Positions 8,385 to 18,886 of a stretch of DNA of 64,000 nt are shown piece by piece. Below the pieces are notes generated by a model. It was not told where the DNA came from. It worked only from the letters and a program-made list of their open reading frames with translations, and did not search any database. Source of the stretch: Azospira inquinata (GTDB lineage: Bacteria; Pseudomonadota; Gammaproteobacteria; Burkholderiales; Rhodocyclaceae). Made by a program: the position numbers and the translations under genes. The stretch lies in contig NZ_CP064782.1 in the NCBI RefSeq assembly GCF_018905915.1, positions 3,038,001 through 3,102,000 on the forward strand. The letters run 5' to 3'. Position 1 is the first letter of the stretch, and each line of letters begins with the position of its first letter.

Positions 8385-11300
8385 TTAGCGTTCGCTGACC
8401 GCCAGAATTTCCCGTTCTGGACCGGCCGCCGGAACCTCGGCCTTGAACAGGTAATCGTATTCGGCGGCGGGGACGGGCCGGGATTTGAGATAGCCCTGCA
8501 TGGCGGTACAGCCGGCGGCCTGGAGGTAGAGCCACTGGGAGCGGGTTTCCACCCCCTCCGCCAGGGTGTGCAGGCCCAGGTGGCGGGCCAGACTGATAAT
8601 GGCCCGGGTGATGGCCGCGTCCTCCCCATCCCCGGGCAGGTCGGAAATGAAGGAACGGTCGATTTTCAGCTTGTCCAGGCGCAGGCGCTTCAGGTAGGAG
8701 AGGCTGGAATAGCCGGTGCCGAAATCGTCCAGGGCCACGGAAATGCCCATTTCCTTGAGCTTTTCCAGGGTCTGGGCGGTGGCGTCCAGATCGTCCATGA
8801 GGACGCTTTCCGTTACTTCCAGTTCCAGATGGCAGGGGTCCAGACCCGAGTCCGCCAGGGCGGCGCTGACCATTTCCACAATATTGACGTGGTGGAACTG
8901 GACGGCGGACAGATTCACCGCCATGGTCAGGGGCGGATGGCCCTGATCCTGCCAGGCCTTGGCCTGACGGCAGGCTTCCCGCAGCACCCAGGTGCCGATG
9001 GGCAGAATCAGGCCACATTCCTCCGCCACCGGAATGAACTTGGTGGGGGGGATCAGGCCCCAGGTGGGGTGCTGCCAGCGCACCAGGGCCTCGCAGCCGG
9101 TCATGCGGCCGTCGATGAGGGAGTACTGGGGCTGGTAGAAGAGCACCAGTTCCTGGCGGGCCAGGGCGTGGCGCAGGCTGTTTTCCAGGGCCAGCCGTTC
9201 CGAGACCCGGGCATTCATTTCGGCGGTGAAAAATTTGAAGGTGTTGCGGCCGCACTCCTTGGCGTAATACATGGCCGTATCCGCATTTTTCATGAGCTCG
9301 TCCGGGGTGGCCCCGTTTTCCGGGAAGAGGGCGATGCCCACGCTGGTGGTGACGCTCAGTTCGTGGCCGTCCACCTCGCAACTGCCCGCCACCGCTTCGA
9401 TAAGCTTGGCGGCCACCGTGGCCAGCTGTTCCGGGGATTCGCTGTCCGGCAGCAGAATGACAAATTCGTCGCCCCCGATCCGGCTCACCGTGTCGCTGGG
9501 GCGCAGCCGGGCCTGGAGGCGCTGGGCCAGGGCGCAGAGCAGCTTGTCTCCGATCCCGTGACCCAGGGAGTCGTTGATGTTCTTGAACCGGTCCAGATCC
9601 AGGAAAAGCACGGCCAGCCGGCCCTGTTCCCGCTGGGCGGTGGCCAGGGCCTGACCGATCCGGTCCATGAGCAGCACCCGGTTGGGCAGGCGGGTGAGGG
9701 AATCGTATTGGGCCAGCTGGCGCAACTGGGCTTCCGCCGCCTTCTGGGAGGAAATGTCGGAGAAGGTGGCAATGCGGTACAGGGGCCGGTCCTGGTCGTC
9801 CCGGACCAGGCTCAGATTGAGCCATTCCGGGTAGGTTTCCCCGTCCTTGCGCCGGTTCCACACCTCGCCACTCCAAGCCCCGTCCTGGTAAAGGGCTTCT
9901 TCCATGGCGGTATAGAACTCGGGGGACTGCTGGCCGGAACTGAGCAGGGTGGGGGTGCGCCCCACCAGTTCTTGGGGCTCATAGCCCGTGATACGGCAGC
10001 ACATCCGGTTGACCGTCAGAATGCGGTTGTTCCGGTCGGCGATGTAAATGCCTTCATTGCCGTTTTCGAATACCTGGGCGGCCAGGCGCAGTTCCCGGGC
10101 CTGACGTTCCAGTTCGTGGCTGCGCCGCTCCCGGTCATGGCGATAATGGCGGAAGAGCTGGCCCAGCCAGCGGGAGAAGAACAGGGAAAACACCAGGCAG
10201 ACGCTCACCGCCACGGCCAGCACCAGAAACAGGGTATGAAGCTGCTCCTGCAAACTCCGGCGCTGGGCGGCCTGGGCCTGGAGCAGGGCCTGTTGCAGGT
10301 CATCCAGATAGACTCCGGCCACCAGAATCCAGTCCCATTGTCCCGCCGGGGCCGCCAGGGAAAGCTTGGGGCTCAGGGCTTTCTGGTCCGGGTGATACCA
10401 GTCGTAACGGAGATAGCCCCCGTTGCGGCGCCCCAGTTCCAGGGCCCGGCTGATGATGGCCCGGGCTTCCGGACTTTCGATGCGGCCCACGGGGCGGCCT
10501 TCCAGGCCCGGGTTGTAGGGGGTGGAGAGGACCCGGCCATCCCGGTGCAGTACGGCGATATAGCCGCTCTGGCCGAAGCGCAGGGTACGCAGCCGGTCCA
10601 GGGCCTGACGTTGCAGGTCATCCTCCACATTGCGCCGGTATTCCCCGGCGCCAATGATCCAGCGGAAGGGGCGGAATTCCCGGGCATAGGCCGTTTTGTC
10701 CGCCATCTGGCCGGCCCGGCCCTGGGGATACCAGCGGTAATCCACATAGCCGCCCCCGGGCTGTTGGGCGGCGGCCAGGATGCGGGCCATGATGGGCGCG
10801 CCCCGGTCATCCCGGTTGCCTTGCAGGGAGCGGCCCTCCAGCTCGGGGCGGATGGGCAGGAGAATGCAGTTGCCGTCCAGATCATCCACAAAAAAATAGC
10901 CCCGTCCGTCAAAAAAACGCAGGGGGCGCAGGGCTTCCACAATCAGCCGTTGAATTTCCCGGTCCGGCCTTTTGCCTTTCTGTTGCCGATAAATGGCATC
11001 CGCTATCTGGTAGGCCTGGTCCACCTGGCGGTGCAGGTTGGCCCGCAGCACGGATTCGGTCTGGGAGCGCATGTAGGTCAGATAGCTGCGGGCCGAGTCA
11101 ATTTCCGACTGGAGCCGGGTTTCCTGGCGACGCAGGGTTTCCTCTTCCAGGCGCTGCTGGGTGAGGGCCGCATCCTGGCGGTAACGAACGATGAAATAGC
11201 CGCCCAGGGACAGAGCCAGGGCTAGGACGATGGCCAACATGCCGGCTAGCTGGAGCCGGGGCAGGGCTTTTTCGTCAATGGCGAGGCGCAAGAGGGGAAC

Positions 11301-11441
11301 CGATGGGATAAGAGGCCGTTTGCGCCGCAGGGCAAAGGGGCCTAAAAGATGGAAAAGTTTATTACTTAAGTTGTAGTTCGCGATTGTAAGGCCTTGATGT
11401 TTCTGGATCAATCGCTTTAATAATTTTTTTATCACTAGCAT
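8385..11441 (-). CDS. membrane sensor with two Cache domains, PAS, GGDEF and EAL (c-di-GMP turnover)
   Basis: A 1018-residue inner-membrane c-di-GMP enzyme. Layout: transmembrane helix 64-86; periplasmic part with two single-Cache-like repeats (about 120-275 and 285-385, both with GYFFV/GYIAV, LPIRPELEG/NPGLEGRP and GWIIG/WILVAGVYLDD-like motifs); second helix 402-423; PAS 450-570; GGDEF 575-745 with intact GGDEF at 656-660; EAL 755-1005 with EALVRW at 784, DDFGTGYSS at 905-913 and AEGVET near 961. All catalytic motifs for both synthesis and hydrolysis are present, so net direction is open. The start is uncertain: residues 1-60 before the first helix look unlike family members and no ribosome site is clear, so translation may begin later, for example at Met68. 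Confidence 0.9.
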   Translation of the reverse strand: MLVIKKLLKRLIQKHQGLTIANYNLSNKLFHLLGPFALRRKRPLIPSVPLLRLAIDEKALPRLQLAGMLAIVLALALSLGGYFIVRYRQDAALTQQRLEEETLRRQETRLQSEIDSARSYLTYMRSQTESVLRANLHRQVDQAYQIADAIYRQQKGKRPDREIQRLIVEALRPLRFFDGRGYFFVDDLDGNCILLPIRPELEGRSLQGNRDDRGAPIMARILAAAQQPGGGYVDYRWYPQGRAGQMADKTAYAREFRPFRWIIGAGEYRRNVEDDLQRQALDRLRTLRFGQSGYIAVLHRDGRVLSTPYNPGLEGRPVGRIESPEARAIISRALELGRRNGGYLRYDWYHPDQKALSPKLSLAAPAGQWDWILVAGVYLDDLQQALLQAQAAQRRSLQEQLHTLFLVLAVAVSVCLVFSLFFSRWLGQLFRHYRHDRERRSHELERQARELRLAAQVFENGNEGIYIADRNNRILTVNRMCCRITGYEPQELVGRTPTLLSSGQQSPEFYTAMEEALYQDGAWSGEVWNRRKDGETYPEWLNLSLVRDDQDRPLYRIATFSDISSQKAAEAQLRQLAQYDSLTRLPNRVLLMDRIGQALATAQREQGRLAVLFLDLDRFKNINDSLGHGIGDKLLCALAQRLQARLRPSDTVSRIGGDEFVILLPDSESPEQLATVAAKLIEAVAGSCEVDGHELSVTTSVGIALFPENGATPDELMKNADTAMYYAKECGRNTFKFFTAEMNARVSERLALENSLRHALARQELVLFYQPQYSLIDGRMTGCEALVRWQHPTWGLIPPTKFIPVAEECGLILPIGTWVLREACRQAKAWQDQGHPPLTMAVNLSAVQFHHVNIVEMVSAALADSGLDPCHLELEVTESVLMDDLDATAQTLEKLKEMGISVALDDFGTGYSSLSYLKRLRLDKLKIDRSFISDLPGDGEDAAITRAIISLARHLGLHTLAEGVETRSQWLYLQAAGCTAMQGYLKSRPVPAAEYDYLFKAEVPAAGPEREILAVSER

Positions 11442-11557
11442 TAGCGATGTTTATGGGGACGGAGGTAAAGACCCCACAGCCACCAGGGAAGTTCCCGGCC
11501 CGGGACGGGGAGGGGGCTTTCTGGTAGCATTGCTCCCCTGTTTTAAGCCCCACGCCC

Positions 11558-13492
11558 ATGCTTTCCTCCCAAGACATTGCCGACCTGTTTGCCGATGACG
11601 GCCCCCTGGCCGTAACCATCCCGGGCTACAGGATGCGGAGTCAGCAGGTGGAGTTGGCCCAGCACATCGGCGGCGCCCTGGCCGCCAATGGCACCCTGGT
11701 GGCGGAAGCGGGCACCGGCACCGGCAAAACCTTTGCCTATCTGGTCCCGGCCCTGCTCTCCGGCGGCAAGGTGATTATCTCCACCGGCACCAAAACCCTT
11801 CAGGATCAGCTCTTCAATAAGGACATCCCCACGGTGCGGGGGGCCCTGGGGGCGCCGATCAAGGTGGCCCTGCTTAAAGGCCGGGCCAATTACGTCTGCC
11901 CCTATCACCTGGACCGGGCCCTGCTGGACGGCCGCTTCCAGACCCGGGAAGACGTTTCCGCCATTCAGCGCATCGCCCGTTTCGCCAAAACCACCCGTAC
12001 CGGGGACAAGGCGGAATGCCTGGACGTGTCCGAGGATTCCCCGGTCTGGTCCATGGCTACTTCCACCCGGGACAACTGCCTGGGCCAGGAATGCCCCTAT
12101 CACAAGGACTGCTTTGTTCTCCAGGCCCGCAAGGAAGCCCTGGCGGCGGACGTGGTGGTGGTCAATCACCACCTGTTTTTCGCCGACGTGATGTTGAAGG
12201 ACGAAGGCTCGGCGGAATTGCTGCCCGCCTGCAATGCGGTGATTTTTGACGAAGCCCACCAGCTGCCCGAGACCGCCAGCCTGTTTTTCGGGGACAGCCT
12301 GTCCACCGCCCAGGTACTAGAACTGGCCCGGGATTCCCGTAGCGAAGGCCTGGCCTCGGCCCGAGATTGCCTGGATTTGCAGGACGCTACCCGGCGCCTG
12401 GAAAAAGCGGCCAAGGACCTGCGCCTCTCCCTAGGGGTGGAGCCTGGGCGCTACACCTGGGCCCAGCTGGCGGAGCAGGCCACCTTTCTTTCCGCCCTGG
12501 AAGGCCTGGACCAGGAACTGGAACAGACCGCCGCCATTTTGGAAAACCAGGCGGAACGGGCGGAAGGCCTGGAAAACTGCTGGCGCCGAGCCAATGAGCT
12601 GCGGGCTCGGCTGGCCGCCTGGCAAAAGGAGGAACCGGGAGTGGTGCGCTGGGGGGAAACTTTCAGCCAATCCCTGCAACTCAATTCCACCCCCCTGGAT
12701 GTGGCCAAGCTGTTCCGCAAACAGATGGAAGGCCATCCCCGGGCCTGGATTTTTACCTCCGCCACCCTGGCGGTGCAGCAGGATTTCAGCCACTACTGCA
12801 ATCAGATGGGTCTCTGGGGCGCCGAGTCCTCCCGCTGGGAAAGCCCCTTTGAATATGGTCGTCAGGCCATTCTCTACGCCCCCCCGGGTCTGCCCGATCC
12901 CAATATGCCCGGTTTTACCGAAGCGGTGGTGGAGGCGGCTTTCCCCGTGCTCAAGGCCTGTGGCGGCGGCGCCTTTTTTCTGTGCACCTCCCTGCGGGCC
13001 ATGCGCCGCATCCATGAATTGCTGGCCGCTAAACTGGAAGATGCCAAGCTGGACTTTCCCCTGCTGCAACAGGGGGACGGCAGCAAAAACGAACTCCTGG
13101 AGCGTTTCCGGCGCCTGGGCAACGCGGTGCTGGTGGGCAGCCAGAGCTTCTGGGAAGGGGTGGATGTGCGGGGAGAGGCCCTCTCCCTGGTAGTCATCGA
13201 CAAACTGCCCTTTGCCCCTCCGGACGACCCGGTGCTCAAGGCCCGCATCGAGCAGTTGGACAAGGAAGGGCGCAACGCCTTTATGGAATACCAGCTGCCC
13301 CGGGCGGTGATTAACGTCAAGCAGGGGGCGGGGCGCCTGATCCGGGATGAAACGGACCGGGGGGTGCTGATGATCTGCGACCCCCGCCTTATTTCCAAGC
13401 CCTATGGCCGCCGGGTGTGGCGCAGCCTGCCTCCCATGCGGCGCAGCCGGGACCTGACCGAGGTTCTGGAATTTTTCGACGGGGACCTCTGA
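11558..13492 (+). CDS. yoaA: ATP-dependent DNA helicase YoaA/DinG (XPD-like, FeS)
   Basis: A 644-residue superfamily 2 5'-3' helicase of the XPD/DinG group. Walker A (GTGTGKT) is at residues 52-58. The cysteines for a 4Fe-4S cluster are present (YVCPYHL near 113, then NCLGQECPYHKDC). Walker B is the DEAH of VIFDEAHQLPE, and motif VI is QGAGRLIRDETDRG near the end. The length is closer to E. coli YoaA (636) than DinG (716). In E. coli YoaA works with the polymerase III chi subunit in repair of replication-blocking lesions. No clear ribosome site precedes the ATG. An ATP-grasp-like gene follows 32 bases later and is probably co-transcribed. Confidence 0.92.
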   Translation: MLSSQDIADLFADDGPLAVTIPGYRMRSQQVELAQHIGGALAANGTLVAEAGTGTGKTFAYLVPALLSGGKVIISTGTKTLQDQLFNKDIPTVRGALGAPIKVALLKGRANYVCPYHLDRALLDGRFQTREDVSAIQRIARFAKTTRTGDKAECLDVSEDSPVWSMATSTRDNCLGQECPYHKDCFVLQARKEALAADVVVVNHHLFFADVMLKDEGSAELLPACNAVIFDEAHQLPETASLFFGDSLSTAQVLELARDSRSEGLASARDCLDLQDATRRLEKAAKDLRLSLGVEPGRYTWAQLAEQATFLSALEGLDQELEQTAAILENQAERAEGLENCWRRANELRARLAAWQKEEPGVVRWGETFSQSLQLNSTPLDVAKLFRKQMEGHPRAWIFTSATLAVQQDFSHYCNQMGLWGAESSRWESPFEYGRQAILYAPPGLPDPNMPGFTEAVVEAAFPVLKACGGGAFFLCTSLRAMRRIHELLAAKLEDAKLDFPLLQQGDGSKNELLERFRRLGNAVLVGSQSFWEGVDVRGEALSLVVIDKLPFAPPDDPVLKARIEQLDKEGRNAFMEYQLPRAVINVKQGAGRLIRDETDRGVLMICDPRLISKPYGRRVWRSLPPMRRSRDLTEVLEFFDGDL

Positions 13493-13524
13493 AGCACCCC
13501 GTCCCGCCCTTTAAAGCTTTGCCC

Positions 13525-14883
13525 ATGTCTATTTCCCTTACTTCCCCGGTGACCGCCGGGGCCGAAAACCCCGCCGCCCGTCTTAACCGGGATTGCCTCG
13601 CCGCCGCCCCCGAGGCCGCCGCCCTGTTGCGCCTGCTGGCTGCCGGGGCCGGGCCGGAACGGGCCCGGGAGGCGGAGCAGTTCTGGAGCGCTCTGGCCCA
13701 GACCCATCCCCATCTTTTTGCCCGGACCGGGGTATTCGTCAGCGAAACCGACCTCAAGGCCATGGCTGAATTGGTGGAGGTTATGGAAGAGGTGGTGGCC
13801 TTGCCCGCCTATCGCCAGCAGGCTCTGGCCCAGGCGCCGGGCATCGCTGCCTTTGAACCAGGTAGCGCCGGGGTGTTCCTGGGCTACGACTTCCATTTGA
13901 GCGATCAGGGGCCCCGGCTCATCGAAATTAATACCAATGCGGGGGGCGCCTTGCTCTGCGCCCGGCTGGCCCACAATGCGGACCCCCGGGCCTGGGGGGG
14001 CTGTCCTGAAGGTAAGGCGGCCCGGCCCCTGGTGAGCGACGGTGCCGCCCTGGAAGCCAAGCTGGTATCCATGTTCCAGCGGGAGTGGTCTCTCTTCAAA
14101 GTGGCGGGTGGCCTCAATCGGCCCCTGCGCACCATTGCCATTGTGGATGATGCCCCCGAGTCCCAGTTCCTGGCCCCGGAATTTCATCTTTTCAAAAACC
14201 TTTTCGAGAACTGGGGCTGGCGCGCCCTGGTGGTGGATGGGGCGGCCCTGAGTTGGGATGGGGAAAAGCTCCGGGCCGGGGCACAGGTCATCGATCTGGT
14301 CTATAACCGGCTTACCGACTTTTTCCTGGAACAACCGGCCCACGCCGCCCTGCGCCAGGCCTATCTAGCCCGGGCCGTGGCCCTGACGCCCAATCCCCGG
14401 GCCTATGCCCTTTATGGGGACAAGCGCCACCTCACCCTGCTCTCCGATGGGGAGCGCTTGGCCGAACTGGGGGTGCCGGAAGCCTGCCGTCAGGTGCTCC
14501 TGGCCCGGATTCCCCGTACCGTGGCGGTAACGCCGGAGGCCGGGGAACGTTTCTGGCAGGAGCGGAAGCAATGGTTCTTCAAGCCCGCCACCGGCTTCGG
14601 CAGCCGGGCGGCCTACCGGGGGGACAAGCTGACCAAGCGGGTCTTTGGGGAAATCCTGGCGGGCAATTACGTGGCCCAGGCCCTGGTACCGCCGTCGGAA
14701 CGCCGGATCGGGGCCGGGGAGGAGGGGGCCAGCCTGAAACTGGATGTGCGCAATTACGCCTATAACGGCCAGGTGCAACTGGTGGCCGCCCGGCTCTACC
14801 AGGGCCAGACCACCAATTTCCGTACTCCGGGGGGTGGCTTCGGCCCCGTATTCGGGGTGGGAGAGCTTCCGGCGGAAGCTTGA
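13525..14883 (+). CDS. uncharacterised ATP-grasp-like protein
   Basis: A conserved-looking 452-residue soluble protein I cannot name. Around residue 130 it has FHLSDQGPRLIEINTNAGGAL, in which an acidic-Asn metal-site motif (EINTN) resembles ATP-grasp ligases. Later it has KQWFFKPATGFGSRAAYRGDK (a Lys plus Gly-rich loop like an ATP-grasp lid) and a C-terminal LKLDVRNYAYNG stretch. This order recalls permuted ATP-grasp enzymes, which join an acid to an amine with ATP, but that is inference. The ATG at 13525 avoids overlap with yoaA; the frame is open upstream into that gene. It follows yoaA by 32 bases. It shows no signal peptide or membrane segment. Confidence 0.75.
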   Translation: MSISLTSPVTAGAENPAARLNRDCLAAAPEAAALLRLLAAGAGPERAREAEQFWSALAQTHPHLFARTGVFVSETDLKAMAELVEVMEEVVALPAYRQQALAQAPGIAAFEPGSAGVFLGYDFHLSDQGPRLIEINTNAGGALLCARLAHNADPRAWGGCPEGKAARPLVSDGAALEAKLVSMFQREWSLFKVAGGLNRPLRTIAIVDDAPESQFLAPEFHLFKNLFENWGWRALVVDGAALSWDGEKLRAGAQVIDLVYNRLTDFFLEQPAHAALRQAYLARAVALTPNPRAYALYGDKRHLTLLSDGERLAELGVPEACRQVLLARIPRTVAVTPEAGERFWQERKQWFFKPATGFGSRAAYRGDKLTKRVFGEILAGNYVAQALVPPSERRIGAGEEGASLKLDVRNYAYNGQVQLVAARLYQGQTTNFRTPGGGFGPVFGVGELPAEA

Positions 14884-15157
14884 GGTCGCTTGTCCCGGGG
14901 GACCGACAGGTCGGGCCTTCGTAAGGCCCTTGGGGAGCCGATGGGCGGGGAAGGGTTGGAAGGTCCTGTCTTTCCCCTTTTTAACCGGAAAGCTTTGGGC
15001 CCTGAAAGGTAGAAGGCATAGGCACCTTCCCGATCAAGTATGGCGGCCGGCAAAAGGGGCGCCACAGGGGGTGCCGATATTGCCGCTCCCTGACTCAGGT
15101 CCGGCCCATGGGTACCCTGACCCTCTCTCCCTGAACCCTTGATCCTCTCAACCAAAG
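14884..15157. other. intergenic region after the ATP-grasp-like gene
   Basis: The gap between converging genes contains a small hairpin (GGGCCTT at 14913-14919, AAGGCCC at 14923-14929, no T-run) and the terminator listed separately. I see no gene in it. Confidence 0.5.
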
Positions 15158-15185
15158 AAAAAGCCGCGAAATTCGCGGCTTTTTT
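15158..15185. terminator. bidirectional intrinsic terminator
   Basis: AAAAAGCCGCG (15158-15168) pairs with CGCGGCTTTTT (15174-15184) around loop AAATT. The flanking A- and T-runs make it usable for the ATP-grasp-like gene (plus strand) and the chemoreceptor (minus strand). Confidence 0.88.
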
Positions 15186-15214
15186 GTGGCTTCCCGATCT
15201 ACGGGAGTGGCGCC

Positions 15215-16855
15215 CTAGTTGGTCTTGAAGCGGCTCACAGCCCCGTGGAGGGATTGGGACAGCTCCTGGAGATGGCGGGCGGCATCCGCCGTGGCGGTGA
15301 TGGCCTTGGCGCTTTCTTCCGACATCTGGGCGATGTGCTCAATGCTCTTGGCCATTTCGCTGGAGGCCGTGCTTTGTTCCCGAATGGCGCCGGTGATGTC
15401 ATTCACCACCTCATTCACCCGCTCGGCCCCGGCCTGGATCTGGTTGATGGAAGAGCCGGCCTCGTTGGCCAGTTCCACCCCCCGTTCCACCTGGGTGACC
15501 CCCTGTTCCATGCTGCTCACCGCATTGCGGGTGCCGGACTGGATTTTGGTAATGGTTTCCCCGATTTCCTGGGTGGAAACGCTGGTCCGTTCCGCCAGCT
15601 TACGTACCTCGTCCGCCACCACGGCGAAGCCCCGGCCCTGTTCCCCGGCCCGGGCGGCTTCAATGGCCGCATTGAGGGCCAGCAGATTGGTCTGGTCGGC
15701 GATTTCCTTGATGGTATTGACGATGGAGGTGATCTGGTCGGACTGGTGTCCCAGTTCCTCGATGATGGAGGAGGAGGCCTGGACCGCTTGGGCGATCTGA
15801 CGCATTTCCTCCGCCGCGTTGTGAATCACCTGGGCCCCCTGTTGGGAGGCGTTGCCCGCGTCCGTGCTGATGCCGTGGGCTTCCTTGGCGTTTTCCGCCA
15901 CCTGGTCGATGCTCACGGTCATTTCTTCCATGGCGGCGGCCATGGAGGCGGCGGCCTCGCTCTGCTGCTGGGCGGCGGTGGATACTTCCTCCGAGGCCTG
16001 CAACAGCTGGGTGGCGGCGCTGGATACCTGTTCTGCGTCACCGATCACCTCGCCGATCATCTGGCGCAGGGTGTCCTGCATACGCTTCATACCCGCCACC
16101 AGGCTGGAGTCGTCCCCCGTGGCAAGCCGGATGGGGGTGCTGAGATCGCCAGAGGAAATGCGCTGGGTAATGGCCAGCACTTCCGCCGGTTCTCCCCCCA
16201 GGGTGGAGAGCAGATTACGCCGTACGGCAAAGAGGGAACCGGCGATCAGGGCGGCGATGGCCAGGCCCCAGAGCACCAGCTTGGTGGCGTCTTCCCAGAA
16301 AATGGCGGTGACGTCATCCACGTAGATGCCGCTGCCCACCACCCAGCCCCAGGGCTGGAACAGGGAAACGTAGGAAATCTTTGCCACCGGGGCGTCGGAA
16401 CCGGGCTTGGGCCATTGGTAATCCACAAAGCCCGCGCCTTTTTCCTGGGCCGTCTGGGCGAATTCCTTAAAGAGGAATTTGCCGTCCGGGTCCTTGATGC
16501 CCCCTAAGTCCTTGCCTTCCAGCTCCGGCTTAATGGGGTGCAGGACCATGCGGGGGGCCAGATCATTGATCCAGAAATATTCCTTGCTGTCGTAACGCAG
16601 GCCTCGCAGGGCGGCAATGGCCTGACGCTTGGCGTCGTCCTGGCTCATCTGGCCGCTCTGGGCCAGTTGGTGGAAGTGGGCTACCACCCCGGAGGCGGTT
16701 TCCACCAGATTACGGACCTTCTCCTGCCGGTCATGGAGCAGCATGTTCCGTTCGTTGTTCAGGGTAATGGCGAACAGAATGGCCAGGGAGGCCAGGGTCA
16801 GGACGATGAGGAGGAGAAACTTGCCCTTTACGGAGGCGGGTTGGGCTGAAGCCAT
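15215..16855 (-). CDS. methyl-accepting chemotaxis protein with sCache_2 sensor
   Basis: A 546-residue chemoreceptor. Transmembrane helices lie at 12-32 and about 192-210, enclosing a periplasmic single-Cache (sCache_2) domain with the motifs [22 protein letters not shown] and [18 protein letters not shown] region (about 210-265) and a long coiled-coil signalling domain follow. The signalling tip, around [30 protein letters not shown], is intact. sCache_2 receptors often sense small organic acids, but the ligand cannot be read here. The C-terminus (SRFKTN) lacks the CheR-tethering pentapeptide. A second chemoreceptor with a different sensor lies 140 bases upstream on the same strand; each probably has its own promoter. 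Confidence 0.93.
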   Translation of the reverse strand: MASAQPASVKGKFLLLIVLTLASLAILFAITLNNERNMLLHDRQEKVRNLVETASGVVAHFHQLAQSGQMSQDDAKRQAIAALRGLRYDSKEYFWINDLAPRMVLHPIKPELEGKDLGGIKDPDGKFLFKEFAQTAQEKGAGFVDYQWPKPGSDAPVAKISYVSLFQPWGWVVGSGIYVDDVTAIFWEDATKLVLWGLAIAALIAGSLFAVRRNLLSTLGGEPAEVLAITQRISSGDLSTPIRLATGDDSSLVAGMKRMQDTLRQMIGEVIGDAEQVSSAATQLLQASEEVSTAAQQQSEAAASMAAAMEEMTVSIDQVAENAKEAHGISTDAGNASQQGAQVIHNAAEEMRQIAQAVQASSSIIEELGHQSDQITSIVNTIKEIADQTNLLALNAAIEAARAGEQGRGFAVVADEVRKLAERTSVSTQEIGETITKIQSGTRNAVSSMEQGVTQVERGVELANEAGSSINQIQAGAERVNEVVNDITGAIREQSTASSEMAKSIEHIAQMSEESAKAITATADAARHLQELSQSLHGAVSRFKTN

Positions 16856-16995
16856 GGCGAATCCCTTATCGGTTATTGTCTTGGTTCATGGGGCACCCTG
16901 ATTAACGGCAGGCCGCGCCAATACTGAAGCTTAACGTGGTCCCCGACCCTTGCCAACCCGGGGCGGGGTGCCCGGGTCGGATTTTTCCTACCCTT

Positions 16996-18618
16996 TTATT
17001 CCACCTGGAAGTGACTCACCGTCTGATGCAGTTCCTTGGCGATGGTGTCGAAGCGGCGGGCCGCCTCTTCGGTCTGGCGAACGGCGTCCGAATTGGTGTC
17101 CGCAATGCGGGCAATGTTCTCCACATTGACCGCAATATCCTCGCTGGCGGTTTTCTGTTCCCGCACCGAATTGCTGATGTCGTCCATGCCCTGGTGGGAG
17201 GCTTCCACGGAGGTGGCGCTTTCTTGGAGCACCTGGGCGATGCTGTCCAGGGCGGCCTGGGTGTTACTCAGGGTATCCACGCTGCTATGGACCGTATCCA
17301 GCAGGGAGGTGGATTTACCGCTCAGGGACTGGGTGACCCCGTCGATTTCGTTGGCGGACAAGGCAGATTTTTCCGCCAGCTTGCGCACCTCGTCCGCCAC
17401 CACGGAAAAGCCCCGACCCGCGTCCCCAGCCCGAGCCGCCTCGATGGCCGCGTTGAGGGCCAGCAGATTGGTCTGGTCGGCGATGTCCTTCACCTCTTCC
17501 GTGAGCCGGTTAATGGTGTTGGCGCTCTTTAGGTAGTCCTCCACGGAGTGGGACATTTCCTGGATGGATTGCTGGATGCGGGTAATTTCCTCCAGCAACT
17601 GGGCCGCGGATTCGCTGCCCTGGTGGGAAAGCTCCCGGCTTTGGGCCGACTTCTGCCGCACCTGATCCGCCGCATCCGCCACCGTGGCGATGCTGGTGGT
17701 GAGCTGTTCCACTTCGGCGGCAATGGCGGCGGCGGATTCGCTTTGGTGCTGGGAGGATTCGGAAGCCTGGGCCACGTTGCCCGTGAGGGCGTGGGCGGAC
17801 TGGGTCATCTGGGTGGCGGCGTTGCGGATATTGCGCACCGTGGCCTGGAGGTCCGCCACAAAGCGGTTGAAGTGTTCCGCCACCCGGCCGATTTCATCCC
17901 GGGAATCCACGGGCAGGCGGTGGGTCAGGTCGCCGCTGCCGGAAGCCAGCTGGGCCATGGATTGTTCCAGGTGGGAGAGGGCGGTAATGAGGTGGCGGGA
18001 GAGGAGGGTGAGCAATATGGCGCCGATCACCAGGGCCGCGCCCCCCAGGAGCCCGGCCCCCAGGGCCCGGTCATTGGCCTCGTCCTTCACCGCCGTACGG
18101 GTGGCGGCTACCGTCTTACCCTGGGCGTCGATCTGATCCACCAGGGCGCCTTTGATCTTGCGCCAGGCCGGGGTTTCTTCCTTGTTCAGGGTGGCGATGG
18201 CGCCGCTCTGATCTTCCTTGGCCTGTTCCAGAATGCGCTGGCGCACCGGGGTCAGGGTCTGCCACAGGCCTTTCAGCTCGGTCACGGCCTGGGCCTGATC
18301 CGGGGTGCCGGGAATGGTGGCCGCCTTGTCCAGATCGCTCAAGAATTGCTCATCCGCCTTTTTCAGGTTTTTGTAGGCCTGGGGATTCTGGGGGTCCAGG
18401 ATGATGTTGCGGATGGCCTGGCCGGTTTGCAAACCCTGGGCGTACATGTCCTGATAGATGGAGAGCCGGGCCTGATCCTGGTCGATGAATTCAGCAAAAT
18501 GATCCCCGAGACGGTCCAGGGCCAGCAGCGCATAAGCCAGGGCGCCCAGAAAAACCAGGGCGACCGCCAGGGAAGTGGCAAGCAGGGGTGTGGCGACGCT
18601 GCGGGCGTTACGGAACAT
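16996..18618 (-). CDS. methyl-accepting chemotaxis protein with four-helix-bundle sensor
   Basis: A 540-residue chemoreceptor. Helix 1 is at 9-31 and helix 2 at about 189-211. The periplasmic segment is all-helical with the 4HB_MCP pattern ([31 protein letters not shown], then [15 protein letters not shown]). HAMP follows, then a signalling domain with the conserved tip [30 protein letters not shown]. It ends SHFQVE with no pentapeptide tether. The ligand is unknown. It is divergent from clpB, 205 bases from the heat-shock promoter. It differs from both other receptors in the sensor part, so this is not a recent duplication. Confidence 0.92.
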   Translation of the reverse strand: MFRNARSVATPLLATSLAVALVFLGALAYALLALDRLGDHFAEFIDQDQARLSIYQDMYAQGLQTGQAIRNIILDPQNPQAYKNLKKADEQFLSDLDKAATIPGTPDQAQAVTELKGLWQTLTPVRQRILEQAKEDQSGAIATLNKEETPAWRKIKGALVDQIDAQGKTVAATRTAVKDEANDRALGAGLLGGAALVIGAILLTLLSRHLITALSHLEQSMAQLASGSGDLTHRLPVDSRDEIGRVAEHFNRFVADLQATVRNIRNAATQMTQSAHALTGNVAQASESSQHQSESAAAIAAEVEQLTTSIATVADAADQVRQKSAQSRELSHQGSESAAQLLEEITRIQQSIQEMSHSVEDYLKSANTINRLTEEVKDIADQTNLLALNAAIEAARAGDAGRGFSVVADEVRKLAEKSALSANEIDGVTQSLSGKSTSLLDTVHSSVDTLSNTQAALDSIAQVLQESATSVEASHQGMDDISNSVREQKTASEDIAVNVENIARIADTNSDAVRQTEEAARRFDTIAKELHQTVSHFQVE

Positions 18619-18823
18619 GGCGGGAATCTCCTTCAGGCAAATGGGGGCGGGCGGGACGCCAGGGTGGCGCCTTTGCCTTATTTTACAAGGCTCTTTGGTT
18701 TATTCTGAGTTTCTAATACTTCCGTAATAGTAACAAATCCTAGGGATATTCTGGCCCTCTTTTGGTCAGTCCCAGGTCAGGCCGGGGCGTGGAACTGGCC
18801 ATGGCAAAAGGGTAAGTTGCCCA

Positions 18824-18850
18824 TTGAAAAAAACCGGCCCGGCCCCATGT
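18824..18850 (+). promoter_or_regulatory. sigma-32 (RpoH) heat-shock promoter of clpB
   Basis: TTGAAA at 18824-18829 and CCCCATGT at 18843-18850 are separated by 13 bases, matching the RpoH consensus at both boxes. The predicted transcript start is near 18857, about 30 bases before the clpB start codon. Confidence 0.88.
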
Positions 18851-18886
18851 ACCGGCCTGAAACGATTTTTCCGAAAGGCGGAACCC

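Noticed and set aside
8325..11225. 966-codon open frame opposite the GGDEF-EAL gene
   Set aside because: Same reason: high third-position GC leaves the opposite strand open. The sense gene has all catalytic motifs.
13417..13524. N-terminal extension of the ATP-grasp-like protein overlapping yoaA
   Set aside because: The extension lies in the yoaA coding end, and its translation is Pro/Gly/Arg-rich like other shadows. The ATG at 13525 fits better.
16940..16982. Terminator between the first two chemoreceptor genes
   Set aside because: CCGACCC/GGGTCGG can form a stem, but the arms are far apart in GC-rich sequence and no T-run follows on the minus strand.
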